Shown here in pieces: positions 7,018-15,829 of a DNA stretch of 64,000 nucleotides. The notes under the pieces are model-generated. The model made no database searches and was not told the DNA's origin. It saw only the letters and a program-made list of their open reading frames with translations. Source of the stretch: a virus; the IMG/VR virus record IMGVR_UViG_3300032291_001290, positions 37,417 through 101,416 of that record; one strand, given 5' to 3'. A program made the position numbers and the translations under genes. How positions within the stretch are numbered: position 1 is the first letter of the stretch; every line of letters begins with the position of its first letter.

Positions 7018-9264
7018 ATGGCTATAGTACAAATCAGTAAAATCCAACAAAGAGCAGGTAACTTAGTTGACCTACCTCAACTTGATAATGCAGAGTTCGG
7101 CTGGGCAACCGATGACAAACGACTATTCATTGGAAGAACAGGAAATACTGTAGAGAATGAAAATATTGAAGTTTTAACTTCATATTCAACTATTAGTTTT
7201 AGTCAAGTAGATGGTAGTGATGGCGGCAATCTTAATATTAATCTTGCAAATAATGGACAACTATTAACCTATATTGAAAGTACTAATACTTGGGAAAATT
7301 ATCCAAGTACGGATATAATATCTGCTAATGCAAATTTTAAATTAGATTTAGGTAATGTAGAATATTTAAATATCAATGGCGGTGCTATTGGATATGTGTT
7401 AGAAACAGACGGAACAGGAAATCTTTCTTGGACTCCAAAAGGTACGTTGTATACCCCGATCATAGCACTATCAAATGCTACTCCAATCATAATGACAGTG
7501 GCAAACACCACACCATATACAAATAGTTTAGGTGTCACTATTTCTGGTGCAAATGGTGCAAATGCAAATACTATTGTTAATGGACAAACGTTTTATGTTA
7601 AGCTAGCTAACAATTTTGCAACTACTGGTAACGTTGAGTTATATACTGATTCAGGATTAAGTACAGCGGCTGCAGGTACTAACTTAGGTGCATCAACACC
7701 AAATGTAGCAGTTGCTACAGCTAGCTTAAGTGGAACAGGCGGCGGCGGATCTGGTGCAGCCGGAGGTTCAACTACTACTGTTCAGTTTAATGATGGTGGC
7801 GTTTTAGCCGGAAACACCGGATTTACGTTTGATAAAAATACAACTCTATTAACAGTTAACGGAAATACTAATGTTGCTAATTTAAATGCCACATCAACTG
7901 TTACAGCACCAGTATTAATTTCTAACGTTAGTACAGGAACAGCACCATTAACAATTTCAAGTACAACACGTGTAAGCAACTTAAATGTTTCTTATTCTAA
8001 CGTTAGTGATTTTTCTGTTACTACGTTACAAACTACCGGAACATTCTATCCACTATTTGCAAATGCTACATCAGGAAATTTAGCACATGGTGCAAATGCA
8101 AATTTATCTTTCAATGCAGCTACTGGCGCATTATCAGCTACATTAGTTACTGGTACACTAACTACTGCATCTCAGCCTAACATTACAAGCGTTGGTACAC
8201 TAACATCATTAAATGTATCAGGTAATATCACGGGTGGTAACTTAATTGGCCCATATGCAAATGGAACATCTAATATAAATATTCCTACTGCTTCTGGTAA
8301 TATTGCAGTCAGTGTTGGTGGTACGTCAAACGTATTGGTAGTCACTACTACAGGATTAGTTGGTAATGTATTTGGTCCATTAGCAAATGGTAACAGTAAT
8401 GTACGTATTGCCGCATCAAATGGCAATGTGACTATATCAGCAGTAGGTAATGCAAACATTGTTACTGTTACCGGAACTGGCGCAAACATTTCAGGAACAT
8501 TTAGTGTTTCGGGTAATGCTAATGTAGGTAACTTAGGTACTAGTGGTAGAGTAATTGGTAGTATATTAGAAAGTAACGTAGCAACAGGAACAGCACCATT
8601 AACAATTGCAAGTACGACACGTGTAACCAATTTAAACGTTGCATATGCAAACGTAAGTGATTTTAGTGCTATGACAGCCTTGACAACGGGTACATATTAC
8701 CCAACATTTGTCAGTGGCACAGCGGCAGCTAATTATGCATTAGGTTCAAATACTGCATTTAGTGCAAACATTGCTAATGGATATTTTGTTGCAACAGGCA
8801 TAACTACAACTAATATTAGTACTGGTGCAAACTCTACCGCAGGCAATTTGACCGGCAATTGGACATTAACAGCTGGTTCTAGACTACAAGCAACATATGC
8901 TGACTTGGCAGAATATTATGAAGCTGATGCAGTGTATGATCCTGGAACTGTATTAGAATTTGGCGGCGAGAAAGAAGTTACACTAGCAACAGATGGAACA
9001 TCAAGAGTTGCAGGTGTTGTGTCTACTGACCCAGCATATGTAATGAATACGAAATGTTCCGGTATTGCAACAGCAATTGCATTGCAAGGTCGTGTACCAA
9101 CTAAAGTGCGTGGTACAATTAATAAAGGTGATATGATGGTGTCTGGTGGCAATGGATTTGCTAGACCCAGTTCAGCACCTCACATGGGAACAGTTATCGG
9201 CAAAGCATTAGAAAACTTTGACGGAATCGAAGGCGTGATTGAAATTGCAATCGGCAGACTTTAA
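7018..9264 (+). CDS. Tail fibre-like virion protein with C-terminal intramolecular chaperone-type domain
   Basis: 748 residues. The N-terminus MAIVQISKIQQRAGNLVDLPQLDNAEFGWATDDKRLFIG is the widespread phage fibre head that attaches receptor-binding proteins to the virion. The middle is a Gly/Asn/Thr-rich beta repeat region (repeated GNxxVxNL and QPNITSVGTLTSLNVSGN), including a 48-residue duplication. The C-terminus, from LQATYADLAEYYEADAVYDPGTVLEFGG to the end, resembles the autocleaving peptidase_G2/IMC domain that trimerises fibres. It shares repeat segments with the protein at 30005, so the two fibres probably exchange modules. Expressed from a late promoter; likely host recognition. Confidence 0.8.
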   Translation: MAIVQISKIQQRAGNLVDLPQLDNAEFGWATDDKRLFIGRTGNTVENENIEVLTSYSTISFSQVDGSDGGNLNINLANNGQLLTYIESTNTWENYPSTDIISANANFKLDLGNVEYLNINGGAIGYVLETDGTGNLSWTPKGTLYTPIIALSNATPIIMTVANTTPYTNSLGVTISGANGANANTIVNGQTFYVKLANNFATTGNVELYTDSGLSTAAAGTNLGASTPNVAVATASLSGTGGGGSGAAGGSTTTVQFNDGGVLAGNTGFTFDKNTTLLTVNGNTNVANLNATSTVTAPVLISNVSTGTAPLTISSTTRVSNLNVSYSNVSDFSVTTLQTTGTFYPLFANATSGNLAHGANANLSFNAATGALSATLVTGTLTTASQPNITSVGTLTSLNVSGNITGGNLIGPYANGTSNINIPTASGNIAVSVGGTSNVLVVTTTGLVGNVFGPLANGNSNVRIAASNGNVTISAVGNANIVTVTGTGANISGTFSVSGNANVGNLGTSGRVIGSILESNVATGTAPLTIASTTRVTNLNVAYANVSDFSAMTALTTGTYYPTFVSGTAAANYALGSNTAFSANIANGYFVATGITTTNISTGANSTAGNLTGNWTLTAGSRLQATYADLAEYYEADAVYDPGTVLEFGGEKEVTLATDGTSRVAGVVSTDPAYVMNTKCSGIATAIALQGRVPTKVRGTINKGDMMVSGGNGFARPSSAPHMGTVIGKALENFDGIEGVIEIAIGRL
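7921..8715 (+). repeat. Duplicated fibre module
   Basis: Two ~145-bp units starting at 7921 and 8572 encode SNV(S/A)TGTAPLTI(S/A)STTRV and about 28 further similar residues. They are diverged, as is usual for beta-helix fibre repeats. Confidence 0.75.
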
Positions 9265-9282
9265 AATAATAGGAAAAATAAA

Positions 9283-9813
9283 ATGGCATCATACGTATAT
9301 ACAGGTAATGCAGTATCACAGCAATCAGCTAATATTGCTACAGACAAGATTAGAATATCAACTACTGGTGTAGCTATTCACGCTGTAACAGGTTATCCCA
9401 GAGTAGTTGGTACTGGAACAGCAACGGCGGCAACTAACAGTGCAACAGTCACTGGTGTAGGTACTGCATTTGACACTCAACTTGAAGTTGGCGGTTGGAT
9501 AGGTAATACAACCGGAACAACTGTGGGAATTGTATCAAGTATTGCAAACGCTACTAGTTTAACGCTTACTGCTAATGCAGGTGTAGCATTATCAAATGTT
9601 GCATACACTTTCAATAATGCAGGTGTTCCTTATGCAATTGCTACGCAACAGTCAGCAATTTTTTCTGCTAATGATAGTTATAATAGCGTTTATTGCGGTC
9701 AAGGAAATGTAGTAGCGTTTCTTACAACAGGTGCTGGTGCTGGTAGTGAATTTAGTATCACTGAACTTGGTATGCCGCATGCTAACATGGAAAACGGATA
9801 CCTAATAGGTTAA
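9283..9813 (+). CDS. Probable virion protein, beta-rich
   Basis: 176 residues, MASYVYTGNAVSQQSANIATDKIRISTTGVAIHAVTGYP followed by a segment (GTGTATAATNSATVTGVGTAFDTQLEVGGWI) that resembles the small beta modules in phage fibre and tail proteins. No catalytic motif, signal or membrane segment. The ribosome site AGGAAAAATAAA is shared with the tail sheath and other structural genes. It is co-transcribed with the fibre upstream. Probably a fibre-associated or head fibre component. Confidence 0.75.
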   Translation: MASYVYTGNAVSQQSANIATDKIRISTTGVAIHAVTGYPRVVGTGTATAATNSATVTGVGTAFDTQLEVGGWIGNTTGTTVGIVSSIANATSLTLTANAGVALSNVAYTFNNAGVPYAIATQQSAIFSANDSYNSVYCGQGNVVAFLTTGAGAGSEFSITELGMPHANMENGYLIG

Positions 9814-9827
9814 TTTTTACTCCTTAA

Positions 9828-9835
9828 GATAAATA
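9828..9835 (+). promoter_or_regulatory. Late promoter core (GATAAATA)
   Basis: GATAAATATATAATACG; predicted start of transcription near 9841, at the base of a structured leader that runs to the ATG at 9918. Confidence 0.7.
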
Positions 9836-9843
9836 TATAATAC

Positions 9844-9898
9844 GCTTGCATTCGGCAAGTTTATGCAGTACCCACTGCGTAGCGGCTAGAACCCGCTA
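9844..9898 (+). promoter_or_regulatory. Structured 5' leader with three consecutive hairpins
   Basis: Three adjacent stems: CTTGC/GCAAG (9845-9859), a seven-pair stem around GCAGT-ACCC-ACTGC (9863-9880, one G-T pair), and TAGCGG/CCGCTA (9880-9898). The region is visibly richer in G and C than its surroundings. It ends before the ribosome site ATAAGGAAAA. It may stabilise the mRNA or bind a regulator. Confidence 0.6.
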
Positions 9899-9917
9899 AT
9901 TTTATAAGGAAAATCAA

Positions 9918-11192
9918 ATGGGACGTCCTCTAAAAATCGCAAAGGCTCAAGCAGTCTTACCAATTACTGATACAGCCGCAACAGGCAGTATCGTCACAAT
10001 ATCAGGTGGAAATTTAACTACTTCACCTACAGTTGGTATCGCTAAAGGTATGCCATTCGTAGTTGCTACTACAGTTGGTGGTTTAACTGCCGGTGTGACA
10101 TACTATGTTAGTTCAATTTTATCAAACACAACGTTTGTTGCGGCAACTACTGATCCTAGTGTTCAACCACAAGTTTTAGCTACATTAACTGACACAACAA
10201 GTGGGTCAGTATTAGCATCTTTTGCTGTTGTTGATGCATATTTCAACAATCCAAACGGTGGTGCTGGTTTCCCAGCAACAAACGCTAACACATATTCTGT
10301 AGTTGGTGGTAACATAGCTATCGTTGGTCCTCAAGTATTAGCACAAGTTGCTATTGGTATCAATGGTACAGGTACATTGTACACACCATTGACAGTTAAT
10401 ACTAGCAATGTGGTAGTGGGTGTAGGCACTGATCTTGCTAATTTAACTACGGGTGCGGCATTACAAATTGCCCAAGCTAACATCAACGGTAGTACCGATT
10501 TTGTTAATTTAGGTTTCGGAAGTGCTACAAAAGGTAACGTTACTGTAGTTGTTGCTAACACAACGGTATCAGGTAATGTTATCGGAACTTCAGGCAATGC
10601 TCAAACTCTTATTGTAGATATGCCAATCGCATTTGATGCAACATTTGGTGGTTTAACTTCAGGTACAACATACTTTGTTAAAACTATTGCTAATGCTGCC
10701 GCTTTCACGGTATCAGCTTCACAAGGTGGCGAACCGGTAGCTCTTACAGCTAATGCATCTGTAACCGGTAATGCAATTATGAATCGTGTTGTTTTAACTG
10801 CTAATGCTAACGTTGTTGCAAGTAATGCGGCATATGTATATGCAAACGATGAAGCTGGTTTTATTGTTCGTCAAAAAGGCAAACAAAAATATCTAGTAAC
10901 AGGTTCAGCAAGTGGTTTAACAGCACAGTGCTTTACAGCTAATCTTGCAAACACAGCATTGACTCCAAACACAATGCGTATTCTTGCTACATATGCTAAC
11001 AGTGCTACTCAAACAGTGCAAAGTCTTTCTGATCACACTGGTGAGTTGTTTACTGCTACATCAGGTCCAATCGCAACGGGTAACATTGTATTCCAAAATG
11101 CTACTCCAGTATTTGCTACATTCAATACAGCAGAAGCGGCAAATACATACGGTGGTCAGCCTTATGAAATCGTACAAATTGCTAACGCCTAA
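9918..11192 (+). CDS. Large beta-rich virion protein
   Basis: 424 residues beginning MGRPLKIAKAQAVLPITDTAATGSIVTISGGNLTTSPTVGIAKGMPFVVA. Two internal modules share the pattern MP(F/I)xxxxxxGGLTxGxTY(Y/F)VxxIxxxxxFxxA, at roughly residues 45-80 and 235-275; the same module occurs in the proteins at 33370 and 35873. It is an adhesin-like beta module found in phage tail or head fibres. The gene has its own late promoter and the only long, three-hairpin leader in the window, which suggests abundant, tuned expression. Exact place in the virion unknown. Confidence 0.78.
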   Translation: MGRPLKIAKAQAVLPITDTAATGSIVTISGGNLTTSPTVGIAKGMPFVVATTVGGLTAGVTYYVSSILSNTTFVAATTDPSVQPQVLATLTDTTSGSVLASFAVVDAYFNNPNGGAGFPATNANTYSVVGGNIAIVGPQVLAQVAIGINGTGTLYTPLTVNTSNVVVGVGTDLANLTTGAALQIAQANINGSTDFVNLGFGSATKGNVTVVVANTTVSGNVIGTSGNAQTLIVDMPIAFDATFGGLTSGTTYFVKTIANAAAFTVSASQGGEPVALTANASVTGNAIMNRVVLTANANVVASNAAYVYANDEAGFIVRQKGKQKYLVTGSASGLTAQCFTANLANTALTPNTMRILATYANSATQTVQSLSDHTGELFTATSGPIATGNIVFQNATPVFATFNTAEAANTYGGQPYEIVQIANA

Positions 11193-11194
11193 AC

Positions 11195-11500
11195 ATGTCA
11201 GTAACCAAACTTAAAATGCAAGCAGAAACTGAAATTGCAGTGCTTCAGATTCAAGTTAAAAACATCGAAGATAAAGTCGGTGAGATTAAAGAGGACCTGA
11301 AGCAAATTCATGAATGTATGGACAGAAACGCAGAAGAAACAAGAGAATTTCTTAAAACGATGCGTTCTGAAGATAACCTTGCACATGAAAAACTTGCAAG
11401 TAAAATCTCGGCACTTGAGAAATGGCGATGGATGATGATGGGAGCAGGTATAGTTCTAGGATCACTAGGATTTGATATGATAGCTAAAATGCTAAAATAA
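11195..11500 (+). CDS. Coiled-coil protein with C-terminal membrane anchor (XhlA-like)
   Basis: 101 residues. Residues 1-70 form a heptad-rich helix (IAVLQIQVKNIEDKVGEIKEDLKQI), and residues ~77-96 (WRWMMMGAGIVLGSLGFDMI) form one membrane segment with a short basic end. This layout matches the XhlA/hemolysin-type phage proteins that work with holins, though an alternative is a generic membrane tether. It is two bases after the previous stop, at the end of the operon and directly before a bidirectional terminator. A lysis or membrane-association role is inferred. Confidence 0.7.
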   Translation: MSVTKLKMQAETEIAVLQIQVKNIEDKVGEIKEDLKQIHECMDRNAEETREFLKTMRSEDNLAHEKLASKISALEKWRWMMMGAGIVLGSLGFDMIAKMLK

Positions 11501-11527
11501 AAAAAGAGACTTAGGTCTCTTTTTTTG
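11501..11527. terminator. Bidirectional rho-independent terminator
   Basis: Ten-pair stem AAAAAGAGAC/GTCTCTTTTT with a four-base loop, T-rich on both strands. It separates the plus-strand fibre operon from the converging minus-strand Nudix-gp15-gp14 unit and overlaps the end of the Nudix gene. Confidence 0.93.
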
Positions 11528-11942
11528 TTAGTGCGTTCAATTTTTCTTGTACAATGTCAAAGTTGAAAGTGCTGAATAATCCTGGATGTAATGGCTTGGG
11601 GTATTGTCCCTCACCTACCCAAGCATACCCGCAATGTTCTTCATTTAACTTTGGAATGAATTCATTCTCAACTTCACAGAAAAATGTATGGTAAGTAAAA
11701 GTATTATTAATAAATTTTTGTATAGGTATTAATTTAGCATTTTTTGGAAAGAAACCGATTTCTTCTTCACATTCTCTAGCAATACCTTCTAGTAATGTTT
11801 CATCCAATTCTATTTTTCCACCAGGAATTCCCCAGTTGCCTGGATTCTTGCTATCAGTTCTTAATAGATATAGAAAACGTTTTGTGTTATGGTTATAAAA
11901 GAAAACGCCAGCGGATTGATTCTTCATAATATGATTTATCAC
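11511..11942 (-). CDS. Nudix hydrolase
   Basis: 143 residues. The Nudix box is perfect: G-x5-E-x7-R-E-x-x-E-E-x-G-F in GGKIELDETLLEGIARECEEEIGF, with the preceding NWGIPGG. Nudix enzymes hydrolyse nucleoside diphosphates linked to another group, such as ADP-ribose, NADH, capped RNA ends or oxidised dNTPs; the substrate cannot be read from the sequence. Start GTG at 11942 is four bases after the gp15 stop; an ATG five codons in (11927) is an equally good start. Its position last in the minus-strand structural unit gives it late expression. It might act on ADP-ribose if the ADP-ribosyltransferase-like module at 60034 is active (speculative). Confidence 0.93.
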   Translation of the reverse strand: MINHIMKNQSAGVFFYNHNTKRFLYLLRTDSKNPGNWGIPGGKIELDETLLEGIARECEEEIGFFPKNAKLIPIQKFINNTFTYHTFFCEVENEFIPKLNEEHCGYAWVGEGQYPKPLHPGLFSTFNFDIVQEKLNALTKKET

Positions 11943-11945
11943 AAA

Positions 11946-13322
11946 TCATATCACAATAGAATAATCTCCCTCACCATACCAGCCTTCATACGACTTCATC
12001 CAAATTTTATCAACAAATCTATATTGAACACCTGTTGTTAAGTTGGTAACATATTCAAGCGTAGTACTAGTAGATGCATTAGCGTCAAATACCACGGACC
12101 ATTCCATTGTAGTTGAGTCAAATTGAATAATATCATTAGCACGTGCAACCAAATTACCCCATGCCAAAGTAGGATCACCGGTATGTCCTATATCTTCAAC
12201 AATAAGATATCTACGACCATTAATAGGTCCAGGTAACCCTGCGTTTGGCCCAGTGACAAGAGGATTAATGACACCGTCGACAGGGTCCAATGTGTTTTGT
12301 GGCAGGGTATCTGGATCTATATTATAGATTAATAATCTATCATCAACTGGGTCAGGTACAATTGTACCAACAATATCGGTTGTCATATAGGGATTTTGTA
12401 ACCATATTTGACTTATACCGGGTTTAATGGTTCCGTATACGTTTAATACACTTGACCAATAAATGTCTGTGTTGGGTGGGGTTGGATCATCTAAACTTAT
12501 ATTATTAGGATCAAATGCTATAGCTTGTGGTAATATTTGCAATGAATTACCCAATAACAATATCTTGTATCCGTATGGAGTGATCTTTTGTCTAGTACCC
12601 AACAACAAATCTTCATCTTGTATATCTGTTAAAGATTTTCCCATAAAAATACTTGAAATAATCTTTTCAATAACACCCATCTTTTTAAGTTTACTTGCTG
12701 TACTAATCCATATTGGCATATAGAATTTCCAAGTTAATACATCAATAGGATTACCTGTACCCTGAGGAATACTACGACTACTAAAAGTTAATCCGTCTTG
12801 ATAAACTACACTAAGAGAAGTCCAATCAATAAAATTATCAGTACTTTGAATTTCTAGTGCTGGGTTAAACAATGTGCCAATTTGTTCAACTAGTTCAAGT
12901 TTTTGATTGTAATTAGTAGTCCAAAAATCTACAGTAATTCTTAATGTATATGGCACTGGCATTAATCGTTCAACTGTAAATGCTTGCCCTTGTGTTTGTT
13001 CATAAGTTTGTGTTTCACTATCATATGCACGTTGACGAACATTTACTATGTCAATAAATGTAGGGTCTTGAGTACGCCTTTGATCGTATTCTAATCCACT
13101 AACATAATATGTAATTAGTGGTGCACTAGGAAGATTACTTGCACTATTGTTAGCAATAATAGTACTAGCTTGTCTACTGCTATCACCATACATGACTGGT
13201 ACACGCACAAGTATCTCATTGCCTGCAGGATCTTTACCTTTAGTAACTTGCCAGTTACTAAAAATCTTTGCAAATTGAATTAAAAATCTGCGTATCTGAT
13301 TATCATAGAAAAATTGTGCCAT
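11946..13322 (-). CDS. 15: Tail sheath stabiliser / tail completion protein (T4 gp15-like)
   Basis: 458 residues. The N-terminus AQFFYDNQIRRFLIQFAKIFSNWQV...EILVRVPVMYGD follows the T4 gp15 start (YFYNSSFRRY...LFSNIQI...IRVPITY), and RLMPVPYTLRITVDFWTTN matches the conserved central part. gp15 caps the contracted or extended sheath and joins tail to neck. T4 gp15 is 272 residues; here ~190 extra C-terminal residues form a beta-rich domain (PGLPGPINGRRYLIVEDIGHTGDPTLAWGN) of the fibre-chaperone or carbohydrate-contact type. Co-directional with gp14 (nine-base gap) and Nudix. Confidence 0.85.
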   Translation of the reverse strand: MAQFFYDNQIRRFLIQFAKIFSNWQVTKGKDPAGNEILVRVPVMYGDSSRQASTIIANNSASNLPSAPLITYYVSGLEYDQRRTQDPTFIDIVNVRQRAYDSETQTYEQTQGQAFTVERLMPVPYTLRITVDFWTTNYNQKLELVEQIGTLFNPALEIQSTDNFIDWTSLSVVYQDGLTFSSRSIPQGTGNPIDVLTWKFYMPIWISTASKLKKMGVIEKIISSIFMGKSLTDIQDEDLLLGTRQKITPYGYKILLLGNSLQILPQAIAFDPNNISLDDPTPPNTDIYWSSVLNVYGTIKPGISQIWLQNPYMTTDIVGTIVPDPVDDRLLIYNIDPDTLPQNTLDPVDGVINPLVTGPNAGLPGPINGRRYLIVEDIGHTGDPTLAWGNLVARANDIIQFDSTTMEWSVVFDANASTSTTLEYVTNLTTGVQYRFVDKIWMKSYEGWYGEGDYSIVI

Positions 13323-13331
13323 TTATATTCT

Positions 13332-15047
13332 TTATGTTTGCGGTGGTAATGGATCCGGGGATAACGTCAATATTGTAGACAATCCTTGACGTTGTGGAAC
13401 AAATGTTCCGTCAGTTAACTTAGTTTCATTTGTATTATTAATAAATCCTGACAACTGTGATTTATCAAGTTGAGTAAATCCAGTCTCAGTACGTACATTT
13501 GTGGAAATTCTAACCCACAATCTTCCGTTCCAACGATATAGTATCTGTGGAAAATAATCAATTCGTAAGAAATAATCACCTACTTGTGGATTTTGTGGGA
13601 AACTAATACCTGCACCTGTAGGGAATCCATTTGGTGCCTCAGCAGTTCCGTCTAAGTATCCAGTAGAATAACCGAAACTTCTTGGACTACTACGAGCAAT
13701 ATATTGAAATGCTGGGTCACAGTCTGCTCTAAAATCCATCTCAGTACTAATAGTTCCGGTAAATCCAGGTAACTCAGGATTTTGATCAGCAGTAGCATAT
13801 GTATTATCAGCAGTACCATATGGACCTGTTATTTGGCCCATTGAATACACGGACAATATATTATCTCCGCTTACTGGGCCTGAATTGCTATCTGTTCTTT
13901 GTGGTGCTACTTTAATTTTTTCTAAATTAACTGTATTGAATACGTCTAGTTTTTCATATCCCATATCAGCAGTCATATCCCAAATACTGTTAATTGCAGC
14001 TTTTGAAATTTTAATTACTGGACTAGCATTTTTATAGTTTGAATTACTAACGTATGCAACAGTACCGGTAGTAGATACAGTTCCAGGTGCACCCGCGCTA
14101 TCCACTACTACACTAATAGGTGGTGCGGGTTGATTATTCTTTTGACTAAGTTGACTATTACTTTCAAATTCACCGTATGTAGGCACAACGTATAAATTAC
14201 TTCTATCGTAACCTGCTTTAGGTACTAAACGAGCAGCCTCTTCAAGTACAGCATTATTAATATCAATATTTTTATTGTATGTAGCAAGTATATCTTTTAA
14301 ATTGCTTGCAGTATCAAGTTCCCAATATGTGTCGTTAGGTGGCATTGTACCAGCAGGAACTTCAATTTTAGAAATATAGTTTTTATCACCAAACGTGATG
14401 ACGTACCCAGAAGGATATACTTTGTCCTTATCCCACACACCTAAATAATTGTCTTGGTTAATTGGCTCAGACAATATCTGACTGAATTCTTCACTGTCAA
14501 CTAATGGCTCACATTTAATACGCCATAGATGAGGAAACCATGTTGGACTAAAACCTTCCGATGCATAATTTGCATCAGTGATTTGCATAAAACGTTTTAA
14601 TGCTACGGGGATAGTTTCTTTGAGTGGATTGTAATCTAATAAGTGCGGAAGTTCAATTACATCCCCAACCATTAATTTTCTACCAACTAAGTCTATCATG
14701 TCATTGTAATGAACAGTGATAAAAATAATATCATTATTTAAGAACAATCCAAACTGTGACAAGTCAAAGTCTAAATTCTGCACGTTATAGTGACCGCGCA
14801 GTCTATAAACATTGGGATCATAACTTCTATCTCTGTTTTCTAAAAATAGTAAATCCTGTATATTTGTAGGATTTAGTACATCGTATTGCGGTTGTGTGTA
14901 ATCAATGGAAGCACCCTGATCAGTTGGTCCTAAATATTTATGTACATATAAATCGGTCGACCCAGCGGTAAACATCTCTGATATGGTTCTATCAAAGAAA
15001 TTATAATCATTTGTTTTATTAGGACGCCAAAGCGATAGTCTAGGCAT
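13332..15047 (-). CDS. 14: Neck protein (T4 gp14-like), enlarged
   Basis: 571 residues. Residues ~15-200 fit T4 gp14: FFDRTISEMFTAGSTDLYVHKYLG, FDLSQFGLFLNNDIIFITVHYNDM, VGRKLMVGDVIELPHL and ALKRFMQITDANY. gp14 forms the neck ring with gp13, closing the filled head and receiving the tail. T4 gp14 is about 256 residues; here an insertion and a long C-terminal half (including a DYFLRIDYFPQILYRWNGRLWVRIS segment) are extra. The next gene, gp15, also has an added C-terminus, so the neck of this phage may be bulkier. A minus-strand late core lies 19 bases upstream. Confidence 0.8.
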   Translation of the reverse strand: MPRLSLWRPNKTNDYNFFDRTISEMFTAGSTDLYVHKYLGPTDQGASIDYTQPQYDVLNPTNIQDLLFLENRDRSYDPNVYRLRGHYNVQNLDFDLSQFGLFLNNDIIFITVHYNDMIDLVGRKLMVGDVIELPHLLDYNPLKETIPVALKRFMQITDANYASEGFSPTWFPHLWRIKCEPLVDSEEFSQILSEPINQDNYLGVWDKDKVYPSGYVITFGDKNYISKIEVPAGTMPPNDTYWELDTASNLKDILATYNKNIDINNAVLEEAARLVPKAGYDRSNLYVVPTYGEFESNSQLSQKNNQPAPPISVVVDSAGAPGTVSTTGTVAYVSNSNYKNASPVIKISKAAINSIWDMTADMGYEKLDVFNTVNLEKIKVAPQRTDSNSGPVSGDNILSVYSMGQITGPYGTADNTYATADQNPELPGFTGTISTEMDFRADCDPAFQYIARSSPRSFGYSTGYLDGTAEAPNGFPTGAGISFPQNPQVGDYFLRIDYFPQILYRWNGRLWVRISTNVRTETGFTQLDKSQLSGFINNTNETKLTDGTFVPQRQGLSTILTLSPDPLPPQT

Positions 15048-15066
15048 AGTATTTTACTTTAACACT

Positions 15067-15074
15067 TATTTATC
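15067..15074 (-). promoter_or_regulatory. Late promoter core (GATAAATA, minus strand)
   Basis: GATAAATA on the minus strand, directing gp14, gp15 and Nudix; ATG of gp14 follows 19 bases later. It directly abuts the plus-strand core at 15075. Confidence 0.75.
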
Positions 15075-15082
15075 AATAAATA
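15075..15082 (+). promoter_or_regulatory. Late promoter core (AATAAATA), back-to-back with the minus-strand core
   Basis: AATAAATA then TATCC and the ATG at 15088. Only five bases separate core and start codon, so the RNA is predicted to be leaderless. Confidence 0.65.
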
Positions 15083-15087
15083 TATCC

Positions 15088-15786
15088 ATGACACCTGATA
15101 TCTTTAGACAGTCAAAAAACTTGTTTTTAATCTTCCCGCCCGGTACAGGTGGAAATCACTTTGCTAACTTACTTAGTATGCACCCTGTTTTTGCTCCTAG
15201 ATATACGCATCTAGATTATTATGAGAATATGGCACATAAATACCAATATTTTTTTGTTGACAAAATAGAAAAAGACCTTTATGGATGTACTGCACATTTT
15301 AGTGATTTAGATAATCTGCAAATAAATCATTTGAAAGAGTTTGAATCAAAAATTATTAATCATAAAGAGCCTTATATATTTTGTTCACATGTAACGGAAT
15401 ATTTGATTAACAATAATGAAGGGTATCTCAATCCATATGAAAAAAAAATCTTCTGCCTTTTTAGCAAACCCACAGGGTCAAACGAGTTAGTAAATGATAG
15501 GATGAATAATGGTCCGTGGAATAGCGGGGAATCAGGCGATATGCCCTATCAAGATACCACTGTCCAATTCTTGTACGAAAAAGAAATATTTATAAGGAAC
15601 ACCAAGATTGACTCGGATAAAATTTTCACAATAGATACTGATATATTTTATAATGTGGATGGGTATGACTATATCTATGACACGATTAGTATAAATTTAG
15701 GTATTGAACTTCCCGAAATTTGTCGTAAAATGCATACTCAATATATTGAATACTCAAGTATTATTTTTGACAAGGTTGACAAATAA
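15088..15786 (+). CDS. Sulfotransferase-like P-loop protein
   Basis: 232 residues. The N-terminus LFLIFPPGTGGNHFANLLSMHP resembles the 5'-phosphosulphate loop of sulfotransferases (strand, then G-x-G-G-x-x, helix). The following HLDYYENMAHKYQ and YIFCSHVTEY segments fit a Rossmann-like P-loop fold. No downstream 3'-phosphate-binding motif is clear, so the reaction is uncertain. Sulfotransferase-fold proteins are frequent in phages of aquatic bacteria and may modify surface or virion glycans. Stands alone between a late promoter and the sigma-70-type promoter inside its 3' end. Confidence 0.5.
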   Translation: MTPDIFRQSKNLFLIFPPGTGGNHFANLLSMHPVFAPRYTHLDYYENMAHKYQYFFVDKIEKDLYGCTAHFSDLDNLQINHLKEFESKIINHKEPYIFCSHVTEYLINNNEGYLNPYEKKIFCLFSKPTGSNELVNDRMNNGPWNSGESGDMPYQDTTVQFLYEKEIFIRNTKIDSDKIFTIDTDIFYNVDGYDYIYDTISINLGIELPEICRKMHTQYIEYSSIIFDKVDK

Positions 15787-15804
15787 TAGAAATTGATATA
15801 TAAT
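15776..15804 (+). promoter_or_regulatory. Consensus sigma-70 promoter
   Basis: TTGACA (15776-15781), exactly 17 bases, TATAAT (15799-15804): both boxes are perfect. A second TTGACA lies nine bases upstream (15767). It would be used by unmodified host RNA polymerase, so the gene at 15830 is probably early. Confidence 0.88.
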
Positions 15805-15829
15805 TAATCTATTGTTAACAGGAGCAACT

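Noticed and set aside
8172-8630. Long minus-strand open frames under the fibre genes (for example 8172-8630, 30553-31041, 31642-32091)
   Set aside because: They mirror the repetitive Asn/Thr/Gly codons of the fibres, give Leu/Pro/Val-rich low-complexity products, and have no ribosome sites or promoters.
9844-9898. Possible tRNA or tRNA remnant in the three-hairpin leader
   Set aside because: There is no acceptor stem or T-loop consensus, and the arm lengths do not fit a cloverleaf.
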